DNA from: Plasmopara viticola
Taxonomy: Eukaryota; Oomycota; Peronosporomycetes; Peronosporales; Peronosporaceae
Direction: 5' to 3'
Length of the DNA stretch: 64,000 bases
NCBI GenBank assembly: GCA_001695595.3
Contig: MBPM02000089.1
Coordinates: 186,001 to 250,000 of the forward strand
Part shown: in pieces, positions 21,250 through 32,380 of the stretch
Layout: every line of letters begins with the position of its first letter
Numbering within the stretch: position 1 is the stretch's first letter
Notes under the pieces: model-generated
Databases searched by the model: none
What the model saw: only the letters and a program-made list of their open reading frames with translations
Told to the model about the DNA's origin: nothing
Made by a program: the position numbers and the translations under genes

Positions 21250-22145
21250 AAACTATGCGATCCTCGTTGCATAAACACTAATTTCCATTTCGTTGAATAT
21301 ACATTTATATGACGGTTTTTCCCTGCCCATCAATGACGTGACAAAGGTTTCCTTTTCATGCAAATAGCAAAGTCCTCTATCATTGAATCAATTCTTGTGG
21401 AAGGTTACTCAGCGTCGAATTTGAACAGACCCGCTACACACGTAGAAACAATGAGGACATTTGGAGGTGAAAAAGGCTTGATACATCAAGCTCATTTTAT
21501 TACACGTTTGCCATTGGTACCGTCAGAGCGACCGCGATCCCCTACACCCCAAATAGTGACTACCAAATATTAAAAGTACATCGGCTGGTGTTTTTACTCG
21601 GGTTTTGCCGCCACAACAATGACTTCCAACTATTGGAAGCTCCACATTGGATATTTACACAAGACATTTTTAATAAGTGCTTACTACCTTAGTAACGCAG
21701 AAGCCAATCATTTCGATATCGTCTTTATCTCTGCAAAGCCACATCGCCCTTACTTTTCCTCTATTTGCATTTACAAGTTGTGTATAAGATAATATCGAGT
21801 CCCAAATGAACTCTTTATGCGCACAGTGAGCTTTATCTGATCTTTCGTTTCTTGCTCAAAATAACTTTTCAATTGCTTCTTGAATATATTATGCTCGTTC
21901 TGCAAGTTTTTTTCGTAATAAGATGTTTCCACTTTGCATTAGAACGCAGACAAATTTAATGTGACTAGAGAGACAATGTCAAATATTGTCCCAACAATCT
22001 TAATCAAAGTATCACATGTATTTAGCAAGTTTAAATGCGAAGACGTACAAATCGTATAGAAGCCACTTTGGTCACCCGCTTACATGGAATACACAGAAGA
22101 GCGCATGGGTGTTACAAATGAATCTCTTGAGGCCGTGTTCGTCTT
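21250..22145. repeat. Spacer of unit A resumed, 3' of copy B
   Basis: Begins 'aaactatgcgatcc', which matches 8755-8768 in the neighbouring spacer and so joins directly to 12149. It closely resembles 8760-9683, for example 'ggtgttttactcg'-type sequence and 'aacaatgacttccaactatt' near 21617. No gene. Confidence 0.8.
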
Positions 22146-23207
22146 TTATGGGTGTCCAGAGATTGGACCGTTGGCAATTGGCATCGCATCTCCGAGGGGT
22201 TTATTATCCTTTTGCAAAGGTTGGTCGGGGATTGGACCGTTGGTAGGCGGCTTTGGACCTTCAAGGGGCGGTTTACCACTCGTGAAAGGCTGCCCGGGGA
22301 ATGGACCGTTAGCAGGCGGCATCGAAGTTCCAAAGGACGAACTCCTACCCTGAAAAGGGTTTTGAGAAATTGGACCATTTGGAGGCAGCATTGGAGGTCC
22401 AAAAGGCGGATTGCCATTGAGCAATACGTATCCAGTGATCAAACCGATGGTAGGCGGCATCGGAGCTCCGAAAGGCGTATTGCCTCCCATGAAAGGAAAT
22501 CTTGGGAGCGGACCGTTTGCAGGCGGCATCGGACCTTCAATGGGCGGGATACCACCCATGAGAGGAGCTCCGGGGAGTGGACCAGTGGCAGGCGGCATCG
22601 AACCTCCAAGGGGTGGATTACCAGCCATTGAAGGAATTCCGGGGAGCGGGCCATTGGCAGGTGGCATCGGACCTCAAAGGGGTGGATTATCAGCCATTGA
22701 AGGAACTCCGGGGAGCGGACCATTGGCAGGTGGCTTCGGACCTCCAAGGGGTGGATTACCAACCACGAAAGATTCATCGTTGGTCGGACCATCGCCAGGC
22801 GGCATCTGACCCTCATGAGGTGGGTGACCCCGCGGCATCTGCCCTTCATTGGGCGAATTGCCACCCACAAAAGGTTGTTCGGTGTTCGGACGGTTGGCAG
22901 GCGGCTTCTGAGCTCCAGAAGGCGGGATATCACTTAGTGTGTTAGGTCCTGATCTCGGGGGTCCACCAACCGAACTGCCGTCAATCGGACTGTTACCGTC
23001 GTTTTCGTTTTGCTGGTAATCTTCATTCAGCGTAGGTTGCTCAACCGGACCACGTAGGCTGCTACCGGCACCCAATTTACGGTTGGCAACTTTTGCTTCG
23101 TTAATACTCTCGGTCGTCCATCCCCAAGAGGCGTCTGTGGGTGACAACGTCGAAACGGCAATCGCTGTAGCAAGTGCAGCGTGCGCGACGATGCGGGAAA
23201 TGTGCAT
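22146..23207 (-). pseudogene. Secreted Pro-rich repeat protein, copy B (single nonsense codon)
   Basis: 353 codons in one frame, interrupted only by TGA at 22674-22676. There a GGA of the repeat (PPLGGP) became TGA. The N-terminus has a signal peptide MHISRIVAHA...SPTDA, a linker, SSLR in place of SGLR (residues 49-52), and an acidic stretch NEDYQQNEND. The truncated product would be 177 aa and would still carry the signal peptide, the motif and several repeats, so it may be functional as a short form. After the stop the repeats continue in frame to the family C-terminus, here ISGHP. The sequence upstream of the ATG has an indel that would break any longer N-terminus, which supports MHIS as the real start. 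Confidence 0.7.
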
Positions 23208-25044
23208 GTTTTTAAAAGGCTGAAAGGTATTATTAAAAGCAGGATCCCGAGCAAAGTTGTTTGCTTGGCTTTGCAAATTGCTGAATGAGTGAATGCGTCA
23301 CGGTCTTGGGGCACACGATTTCTCATCATGTTGACCAAATCTTGAGATCTTCTCACTGGAGCTCGTCACCAGGATGTGTACGGAACAGATATTAAGGGGC
23401 GACACTTGAAGTTAAATGTCAGCCGCCAAGTGTAGTATGGGCAGCGAGACATTCAGTGATGAAAGCTCAATTATTCGCGTATGGGACGGGCCTGTTAAGA
23501 CGAAAGTCCTTGGTCAAGCTCCGGAGGGGCGCATTTACATTAAACGAGCTCGACATGTAGTGTAACTGCAGATCTTGTGTGCAACAAGGTACAAGCAGCA
23601 TCTTCTGCAGATCTTGTGTGCAACAACGTAGCAAGCAGGTTCTTCTGACTAATAGCGCGTCCAAAGGCCCTTTTTCTTTCGCAGAAGTGTCCAACACGCC
23701 AACTTACGGCGAAGATAATGACAAGATCGGATGCGAAAGTCTTGATCTCTGCCTTCGTGCAACTTAATATCTCTCCTGATAGGCAAATACATAAAACCTC
23801 GTTACGCATCCGAGTTTTCCTTTCATTTTTTCTTATTACTCTATTACTAACGATACACTTGTTGTTGACTCGATGCTAAGAATGACGCTGCGTCGTGTGA
23901 CACAGTTTTGAGATGCGAGACCCCAGTTTTAAACAAATTGCCGTCATATATTCGCGATGCGACTCCGACGGACTTTAAGATGCCAATTCCGCTCTCCTGC
24001 TTTCCATCTCATATATGTAGGTTAGCTATTGCGATCTGTAGCAATATTCATACCAACTTATGATTAGGAGTTATCAATGGCCATTTTAAGCGGATCGATG
24101 CACTAAAATTACACTATGATATGGCCTATATCCATTCGGTAATCAATACGTGACACACTGCTTACAACTCGTTTAAGAAATACATTTATATGACGGTTTC
24201 CCCCTCCCCTGTCCATCAATGACTTGACAAAGGTGTTCTTTTCATGCAAATAGAAAAAGTCTAAACCTCTGGATCAATATTTGTAGAAGGTTACTCAGCC
24301 TCAAATTTGAACGGATCCGGCTCCACACGTAGAAACAACAAGGGTATATGTAACTCAACAGGGCTAAGTACAGCAAACTCATTTGCCTGGATCCTAAAAT
24401 ACGTTTGCTGTATGCTGGTCCCGTCAAGCGGTGGCAGTTCCCTTCCCCCCGAATAGATATTGAAAGTGTAACGGCTGATGTCCTCACTCGGATTTTGCCT
24501 CCACAACAAGGGCTGCCGACTATTAGGAGCTCCACACTGGATATTTGCACTAGGAATATATTGGGTACATACTACCTTGGTTACGTAAAAGCCAACAATT
24601 TGCTGTCGGCTTTAATTCTGCATAGCCAATCCGATCTTACTTTTCTCCTGTTTGCATTTGCACGTTGTATATTGGAAAAATTTCGAGTCACAAGGGAACT
24701 CTTTATGCGCACAATGAGCTTAATTCGATCTCTCGTTTCTTGCTATAGATACCTTTTCCCGAAGGTATTATTACTCGTTCTGCGAGTTTTAGTTGGAAAT
24801 AAGATGCTTTTAAATTGAACAATAGCTAGAACATTAGACGAGTGAAATTTGACCCAAGAGAATACGACGACATTGTCAAATATTGTCCCAACAATTTAAA
24901 GTCACAGTATTTCATATATTTAGCAAGGTTAAATGCGAATCGTATTGAAGCCACTTTGATGAATCGCTTACACTGGGCACACTGAAGAGCGCATAAGGGT
25001 GTTCACGTTGTTACACATAAACTTCTTGAGGTCGTGTTCGTTTT
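23208..25044. repeat. Conserved array spacer (representative) and list of the others
   Basis: 1837 bp. Equivalent spacers: 26246-28044, 29201-31034, 32381-34183, 35609-37474, 38963-40785, 42136-43955, 45371-47189, 48677-50499, 51851-53672, 55157-56976, 58463-60279 and 61699-63520. Order from the gene start: initiator (65-83 bases away), 'gtcagccgcca', 'gatcttgtgtgcaac', a T-rich block, 'catatattcgcgatgc', 'atgacggtttccccctcccc', and 'aatacgacgacattgtcaa' close to the next gene's 3' end. Small open frames (60-130 codons) recur on both strands in the young spacers, but change frame in the older spacers of Y and A. I see no domain, so no gene is called. Confidence 0.8.
23567..23644. repeat. 39-bp tandem duplication in the 5' flank of copy B
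   Basis: 'tgcagatcttgtgtgcaaca' begins at 23567 and again at 23606. The same duplication is found only in the flank of copy D (29560 and 29599), which ties B and D together as a subfamily. Confidence 0.85.
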
Positions 25045-26245
25045 TTATGGGTGTTCAGAGATCGGACCGTTGACAGGTGGCATCGGAGCTCCGAGGGGTG
25101 GATTACCCTTTTGCAAAGGTTGGTCGGGGATCGGACCTTTGGTAGGCGGCTTTGGAGCTTCAAGGGGCGGTTTGTCACTCGGGAAAGTCTGCCTGGGGAA
25201 TGGACCGTTGGCAGGCGGCATCGAAAATCCAAAGGGCGGACTACCACCCTGGAAAGGGTTTTGAGAAATTGGACCATTTGGAGGCAGCATTGGTGGCCCA
25301 AAAGGCGGGTTTCCATTGAGCAGTACGTATCCAGTGATCAAACCGATAGTAGGCGGCATCGGAGCTCCGAAAGGCGTATTGCCTCCCATGAAAGGAAATC
25401 CGGGGAGCGGACCGTTTGCGGGCGGCATCGGACCTCCAATGGGCGGGATACCACCCATGAAAGGAGCGCCGGGGAGCGGACCGTTTGTGGGCGGCATCGG
25501 ACCTCCAATGGGCGGGATTACCAGCCATTGAAGGAACTCCAGGGAGCTGACCATTGGCAGGCGGCATCGGACCTCCAAGGGGTGGATTACCAGCCATTGA
25601 AGGAGCTCCGGGGAGCGGACCATTGGGAGGCGGCTTCGGACCTCCAAGGGGTGGATTACCAGCCATTGAAGGAACTCCAGGAAGCTGACCATTGGCAAGG
25701 GGACCATTGGCAGGCGGCTTCGGACCTCCAAGGGGTGGATTACCAGCCATTGAAGGAGCTCCGGGGAGCGGACCATTGGCAGGCGGCTTTGGACCTCCAA
25801 CGGGTGGATTACCACCCACGAAAGATTGATCGTTGGTCGGACCATCGCCGAGCGGCATCTGACCTCCATTAGGTGGGTTACCACCCACAAAAGGTTGTTC
25901 GGTATTCGGACGGTTGACAGGGATTGGATTGTTGGCAGGCGGCTTCTGAGGTCCAAAAGGCGGGATACCACTTTGTGTGTCAGTTCCTGACCTTGAGGGT
26001 CTAGCAACCAAACTGTCGTCAATCGGACTGTTACCGTCGTCCTCGTTTTGCTGGTTATCTTCGTTCAGCGTAGGTTGCTCAACCGGACCACGTAGGCCGC
26101 TACCGGCACCCAAATTACGGTTGGCAACTTTTGCTTGGTTGGTACTCTCGGACGTCCATCCAAAAGAGGCGTCTGTGGGCAAAAACGTCGAAGCGGCAAT
26201 CGCTGTAGCAAGTGCAGCGTGCGCGACGATGCGGGAAATGTGCAT
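25045..26245 (-). pseudogene. Secreted Pro-rich repeat protein, copy C (one frameshift)
   Basis: Signal peptide, linker (SFGWTSESTNQAKVANRNLG), SGLR at 49-52, acidic stretch NEDNQQNEDD and repeats are all in frame from 26245 to about 25520. There a repeat ending GGIPPIGG and one ending NPPLGG are joined with one extra base (gggcgggattacc), probably an unequal crossover product. The rest stays open in the shifted frame, giving WRSDAA-type repeats to 25241. The original frame continues to the family stop at 25045. The copy contains the 28-residue repeat variant ANGPLANGQLPG. Confidence 0.75.
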
Positions 26246-26309
26246 ATTTCCAAGAGGCTGGAAGGTAGTATTGAAAGCTGGATCCCGAGCGAGGTTGTTT
26301 GCTTGGCTT

Positions 26310-26328
26310 AGCAAATTGCTGAATGAGT
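26310..26328 (-). promoter_or_regulatory. Oomycete-type initiator, copy C, and positions in other copies
   Basis: ACTCATTCAGCAATTTGCT on the minus strand. The same 19-mer starts at 29265 (D), 32444 (E), 39027 (G), 42200 (H), 45435 (I), 48741 (J), 51915 (K), 55221 (L), 58527 (M) and 61763 (N). Copy B has a one-base variant at 23272-23290. It is invariant although flanking bases vary, and always lies 64-65 bases upstream of the ATG. Confidence 0.65.
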
Positions 26329-28044
26329 GAATGCGTGCATGGTCTTGGGGCACACTATTTCTCATCGTGTCGACCAAATCTTGAGATCATCTCACGGGAG
26401 CTCGTCACCAGAATGTGTACGGAACAGATATAAAGGGGCGACACTTGAAGTTAAATGTCAGCCGCCAAGTGTAGTATGGGCAGCGAGACATTCAGTGATG
26501 AAAGCTCAATTATTCGCGTATGGGACGGGCCTGTTAAGACGAAAGGCTTTGATCAAGCTCCGGAGGGGCGCATTTACTTTAAATGAGCTCGACATGTAGT
26601 GTAAATGCAGATCTTGTGTGCAACAAGGTAGCAAGCAGCATCTTCTGACTAAAAGCGCATCCAAAGGCGCTTTTTCTTTCGCAGAAGTGTCCAACACGCC
26701 ATCTTACGGCGAAGATAATGACAAGATAGTATGCAAAAGTCTTGATCTCTGCCTTCGTGCAACTTAATTCTCTCCTGATAGGCAAATACATAAAACCTCG
26801 TTACGCATCCGACTTTTCCTTTCTTTTTTTCTTATTACTCTATTACTAACGCTAAGAATGACGCTGCGTCGTGTGACACAGTTTTGAGATGCGAGGACTC
26901 AATTTAAGCAAATTGCCGTCATATATTCGCGATGCACACATATGGAATACCCGACTCCGACGGGCTTTGAGATGTCAATTTCGCTCTCCTGCTTTCCATC
27001 TCATATATGTAGGTTAGCTATTACGATCTGTAGCAATATTCATACCAACTTATGATTAGGAGTTATCAATGGACCCATTACCCATTTCAAGCGGACTGAT
27101 GCACTAAAAACACACTATGATATGGCCTATATCCATTCGGTAATCAATACGTGACACACTGCTTACAACTCGTTTAAGAAATACATTTATATGACGGTTT
27201 CCCCCTCCCCTGTCCATCAATGACTTGACAAAGGTGTTCTTTTCATGCAAATAGAAAAAGTCTATACCTTTAAATTAATATTTGTAGAAGGTTACTCAGC
27301 CCCAAATTTGAACGGACCCGGCTCCACACGTAGAAACAACAAGGGTATATGTAACTCAACAGGGCTAAGTACAGCAAACTCATTTGCCTGGATCCTAAAA
27401 TACGTTTGCTGTGCGCTGGTCCCGTCAAGCGGTGGCAGTCCCTTCCCCCCAAATAGATATTGAAAGTGTAACGGCTGATGTCCTCACTCGGATTTTGCCT
27501 CCACAACAAGGGCTGCCGACTATTAGGAGCTCCACACTGGATATTTACACTAGGAATATATTGGGTACATACTACCTTGGTTACGTAAAAGCCAACAATT
27601 TGCTGTCGGCTTTAATTCTGCATAGCCAATCCGATCTTACTTTTCTCCTGTTTGCATTTGCACGTTGTATATTGGAAAAATTTCGAGTCACAAAGGAACT
27701 CTTTATGCGCACAATGACCTTAATTCGATCTCTCCTTTCTTGATATAGATACCATTTCCCGAAGGTATTATTACTCGTTCTGCGAGTTTAAGTTGGAAAT
27801 AAGATGCTTCCAAATTGAACAATAGCTAAAACATTAGACAAGTAAAGATTGGCCCAAGAGAATACGACGACATTGTCAAATATTGTCCCAACAATTTAAA
27901 GTCACAGTATTTCATATATTTAGCAAGGTTAAATGCGAATCGTATTGAAGCCACTTTGATGAATCGCTTACACTGGGCACACTGAAGAGCGCATAAGGGT
28001 GTTCACGTTGTTGCATATAAACTTCTTGAGGTCGTGTTCGTTTT

Positions 28045-29200
28045 TTATGGGTGTTCAGAGATCGGACCGTTGACAGGTGGCATCGGAGCTCCGAGGGGTG
28101 GATTACCCTTTTGCAAAGGTTGGTCGGGGATCGGACCTTTGGTAGGCGGCTTTGGAGCTTCAAGGGGCGGTTTGCCACTCGGGAAAGGCTGCCCGGGGAA
28201 TGGACCGTTGGCAGGCGGCATCGAAGATCCAAAAGGCGGACTATTACCCTGGAAAGGGTTTTGAGAAATTGGACCATTTGGAGGCAGCATTGGAGGTCCA
28301 AAAGGCGGGTTTCCATTGAGCAGTACGTATCCAGTGATCAAACCGATAGTAGGCGGCATCGGAGCTCCGAAAGGCGTATTGCCTCATGAAAGGAAATCCG
28401 GGGAGCGGACCGTTTGCGGGCGGCATCGGACCTCCAATGGGCGGGATACCACCCATGAAAGGAGCGCCGGGGAGCGGACCATTGTCAGGCGGCATCGGAC
28501 CTCCAAGGGATGGGTAGCCATTGAAGGAATCCAGGGAGCTGACGATTGGCAGGCGGCATCGGAGACCACCATCCGGGAGCGACCATGGCAGGCGGCATCG
28601 GACCTCCAAGGGTGGATTACCAGCCATTGAAGGAATTCCGGGGAACGGACCATTGGCAGGCGGCTTCGGCATCGGACCTCAAAGGGGGGATTATCAGCCA
28701 TTGAAGGAACTCCGGGAGCGGACCATTGGCAGGCGGCTTCGGACCTCCAAGGGTGGATTACCAACCACGAAAGATTCATCGTTGGTCGGACCATCGCCAG
28801 GCGGCATCTGACCTCATGAGGTGGGTGACCCCGCGGCATCTGCCTTCATTGGGCGAATTGCCACCCACAAAAGGTTGTTCGGTATTCGGACGGTTGACAG
28901 GCGGCTTCTGAGTCCAAAGGCGGGATACACTTAGTGTGTTAGTCCTGATCTCGGGGTCCACCAACCGAACTGCCGTCAATCGGACTGTTACCGTCGTTTT
29001 CGTTTTGCTGGTAATCTTCATTCAGCGTAGGTTGCTCAACCGGACCACGTAGGCTGCTACCGGCACCCAATTACGGTTGGCAACTTTTGCTTGTTAATAC
29101 TCTCGGTCGTCCATCCAAAAGAGGCGTCTGTGGGCACAAACGTCGAAACGGCAATCGCTGTAGCAAGTGCAGCGTGCGCGACGATGCGGGAAATGTGCAT
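28045..29200 (-). pseudogene. Secreted Pro-rich repeat protein, copy D (many indels)
   Basis: Signal peptide and start are intact, but the frame is lost within the linker (INKQKLPT; a few bases are missing near 29090) and again many times. Examples are 'gcctcatgaaagg' at 28381, 'gggtagccattg' at 28514, 'ccaagggtgg' at 28607 and 28750, 'ctgagtccaaagg' at 28909 and 'gggatacactt' at 28923. Most are losses of one base from a homopolymer. The 5' flank matches copy B. Either an unusually decayed copy or a patch of poor consensus sequence. Confidence 0.8.
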
Positions 29201-29559
29201 GTTTTTAAAAGGCTGAAAGGTATTATTAAAAGCAGGATCCCGAGCAAAGTTGTTTGCTTGGCTTAGCAAATTGCTGAATGAGTGAATGCGTGCATGGTCT
29301 TGGGGCACACGATTTCTCATCATGTCGACCAAATCTTGAGATCTTCTCACTGGAGCTCGTCACCAGGATGTGTACGGAACAGATATTAAGGGGCGACACT
29401 TGAAGTTAAATGTCAGCCGCCAAGTGTAGTATGGGCAGCGAGACATTCAGTGATGAAAGCTCAATTATTCGCGTATGGGACGGGCCTGTTAAGACGAAAG
29501 TCTTGATCAAGCTCCGGAGGGGCGCATTTACATTAAACGAGCTCGACATGTAGTGTAAC

Positions 29560-29637
29560 TGCAGATCTTGTGTGCAACAAGGTACAAGCAGCATCTTCTG
29601 CAGATCTTGTGTGCAACAACGTAGCAAGCAGGTTCTG
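29560..29637. repeat. 39-bp tandem duplication in the 5' flank of copy D
   Basis: Same duplication as in copy B (units at 29560 and 29599). Confidence 0.85.
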
Positions 29638-31034
29638 ACTAAGCGCGTCCAAAGGCCCTTTTTCTTTCGCAGAAGTGTCCAACACGCCAACTTACGGCGA
29701 AGATAATGACAAGATCGGATGCGAAAGTCTTGATCTCTGCCTTCGTGCAACTTAATATCTCTCCTGATAGGCAAATACATAAAACCTCGTTACGCATCCG
29801 AGTTTTCCTTTCATTTTTTCTTATTACTCTATTACTAACGATACACTTGTTGTTGACTCGATGCTAAGAATGACGCTGCGTCGTGTGACACAGTTTTGAG
29901 ATGCGAGACCCCAGTTTTAAACAAATTGCCGTCATATATTCGTGATGCGACTCCGACGGACTTTAAGATGCCAATTTCGCTCTCCTGCTTTCCATCTCAT
30001 ATATGTAGGTTAGCTTTTACGATCTGTAGCAATATTCATACCAACTTATGATTAGGAGTTATCAATGGACCCATTTTTCAAGCGGACTGATGCACTAAAA
30101 TTACACTATGATATGGCCTATATCCATTCGGTAATCAATACGTGACACACTGCTTACAACTCGTTTAAGAAATACATTTATATGACGGTTTCCCCCTCCC
30201 CTGTCCATCAATGACTTGACAAAGGTGTTCTTTTCATGCAAATAGAAAAAGTCTAAACCTTGGATCAATATTTGTAGAAGGTTACTCAGCCCCAAATTTG
30301 AACGGACCCGGCTCCACACGTAGAAACAACAAGGGTATATGTAACTCAACAGGGCTAAGTACAGCAAACTCATTTGCCTGGATCCTAAAATACGTTTGCT
30401 GTATGCTGGTCCCGTCAAGCGGTGGCAGTTCCCTTCCCCCAAATAGATATTGAAAGTGTAACGGCTGATGTCCTCACTCGGATTTTGCCTCCACAACAAG
30501 GGCTGCCGACTATTAGGAGCTCCACACTGGATATTTACACTAGGAATATATTGGGTACATACTACCTTGGTTACGTAAAAGCCAACAATTTGCTGTCGGC
30601 TTTAATTCTGCATAGCCAATCCGATCTTACTTTTCTCCTGTTTGCATTTGCACGTTGTATATTGGAAAAATTTCGAGTCACAAGGGAACTCTTTATGCGC
30701 ACAATGAGCTTAATTCGATCTCTCGTTTCTTGCTATAGATACCTTTTCCCGAAGGTATTATTACTCGTTCTGCGAGTTTTAGTTGGAAATAAGATGCTTC
30801 CAAATTGAACAATAGCTAGAACATTAGACGAGTAAAATTTGACCCAAGAGAATACGACGACATTGTCAAATATTGTCCCAACAATTTAAAGTCACAGTAT
30901 TTCATATATTTAGCAAGGTTAAATGCGAATCGTATTGAAGCCACTTTGATGAATCGCTTACACTGGGCACACTTAAGAGCGCATAAGGGTGTTCACGTTG
31001 TTACACATAAACTTCTTGAGGTCGTGTTCGTTTT

Positions 31035-32380
31035 TTATGGGTGTTCAGAGATCGGACCGTTGACAGGTGGCATCGGAGCTCCGAGGGGTGGATTACCCTT
31101 TTGCAAAGGTTGGTCGGGGATCGGACCTTTGGTAGGCGGCTTTGGAGCTTCAAGGGGCGGTTTGCCACTCGGGAAAGGCTGCCCGGGGAATGGACCGTTG
31201 GCAGGCGGCATCGGAGATCCAAAGGGCGGACTACCACCCTGGAAAGGGTTTTGAAAATTGGACCATTTGGAGGCAGCATTGGTGGTCCAAAAGGCGGGTT
31301 TCCATTGAGCAGTACGTATCCAGTGATCAAACCGATAGTAGGCGGCATCGGAGCTCCGAAAGGCGTATTGCCTCCCATGAAAGGAAATCCGGGGAGCGGA
31401 CCGTTTGCGGGCGGCATCGGACCTCCAATGGGCGGGATACCACCCATGAAAGGAGCGCCGGGGAGCGGACCGTTTGTGGGCGGCATCGGACCTCCAATGG
31501 GCGGGATACCACCCATGAAAGGAGCGGGGAGCGGACCATTGTCAGGCGGCATCGGAGCTCCAAGGGATGGATTACCAGCCATTGAAGGAACTCCAGGAAG
31601 CTGACCATTGGCAGGCGGCATCGGACCTCCAAGGGGTGGAATACCAGCCATTGAAGGAACTCCAGGAAGCTGACATTGGCAAGGGGACCATTGGCAGGCG
31701 GCTTCGGACCTCCAAGGGTGGATTACCAGCCATTGAAGGAGCTCCGGGGAGCGGACCATTGGGAGGCGGCTTTGGACCTCCAACGGGTGGATTACCAGCC
31801 ATTGAAGGAACTCCAGGAAGCTGACCATTCGCAAGGGGACCATTGGCAGGCGGCTTCGGACCTCCAAGGGGTGGATTACCAGCCATTGAAGGAGCTCCGG
31901 GGAGCGGACCATTGGCAGGCGGCTTTGGACCTCCAACGGGTGGATTACCACCCACGAAAGATTGATCGTTGGTCGGACCATCGCCGAGCGGCATCTGACC
32001 TCCATTAGGTGGGTTACCACCCACAAAAGGTTGTTCGGTATTCGGACGGTTGACAGGGATTGGATTGTTGGCAGGCGGCTTCTGAGGTCCAAAAGGCGGG
32101 ATACCACTTTGTGTGTCAGTTCCTGACCTTGGGGTCTAGCAACCAAACTGCCGTCAATCGGACTGTTACCGTCGTCCTCGTTTTGCTGGTTATCTTCGTT
32201 CAGCGTAGGTTGCTCAACCGGACCACGTAGGCCGCTACCGGCACCCAAATTACGGTTGGCAACTTTTGCTTGGTTGGTACTCTCGGACGTCCATCCAAAA
32301 GAGGCGTCTGTGGGCAAAAACGTCGAAGCGGCAATCGCTGTAGCAAGTGCAGCGTGCGCGACGATGCGGGAAATGTGCAT
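31035..32380 (-). pseudogene. Secreted Pro-rich repeat protein, copy E (several frameshifts)
   Basis: N-terminus intact through the acidic stretch. The frame then shifts at a G run (ttggggtct near 32131, five Gs in intact copies), so PPRSGTDTQ is replaced by PQGQELTHK. Further indels are near 31711 (ccaagggtgg), 31673 (ctgacattgg) and 31252 (ttttgaaaattgg). None creates an early stop. The frame from the ATG stays open for 459 codons and passes twice between frames, running past the normal stop to 31001. The shifted parts have LEVRSRLPMV-type repeats. Confidence 0.75.

Noticed and set aside
30946..32008. Long plus-strand open frames across the repeat genes (GGIGPPMGGIPPM, GADHWQAASDLQ types)
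   Set aside because: They are antisense shadows of the 69-bp repeats. They lack the signal peptide, promoter and conserved ends of the sense gene.
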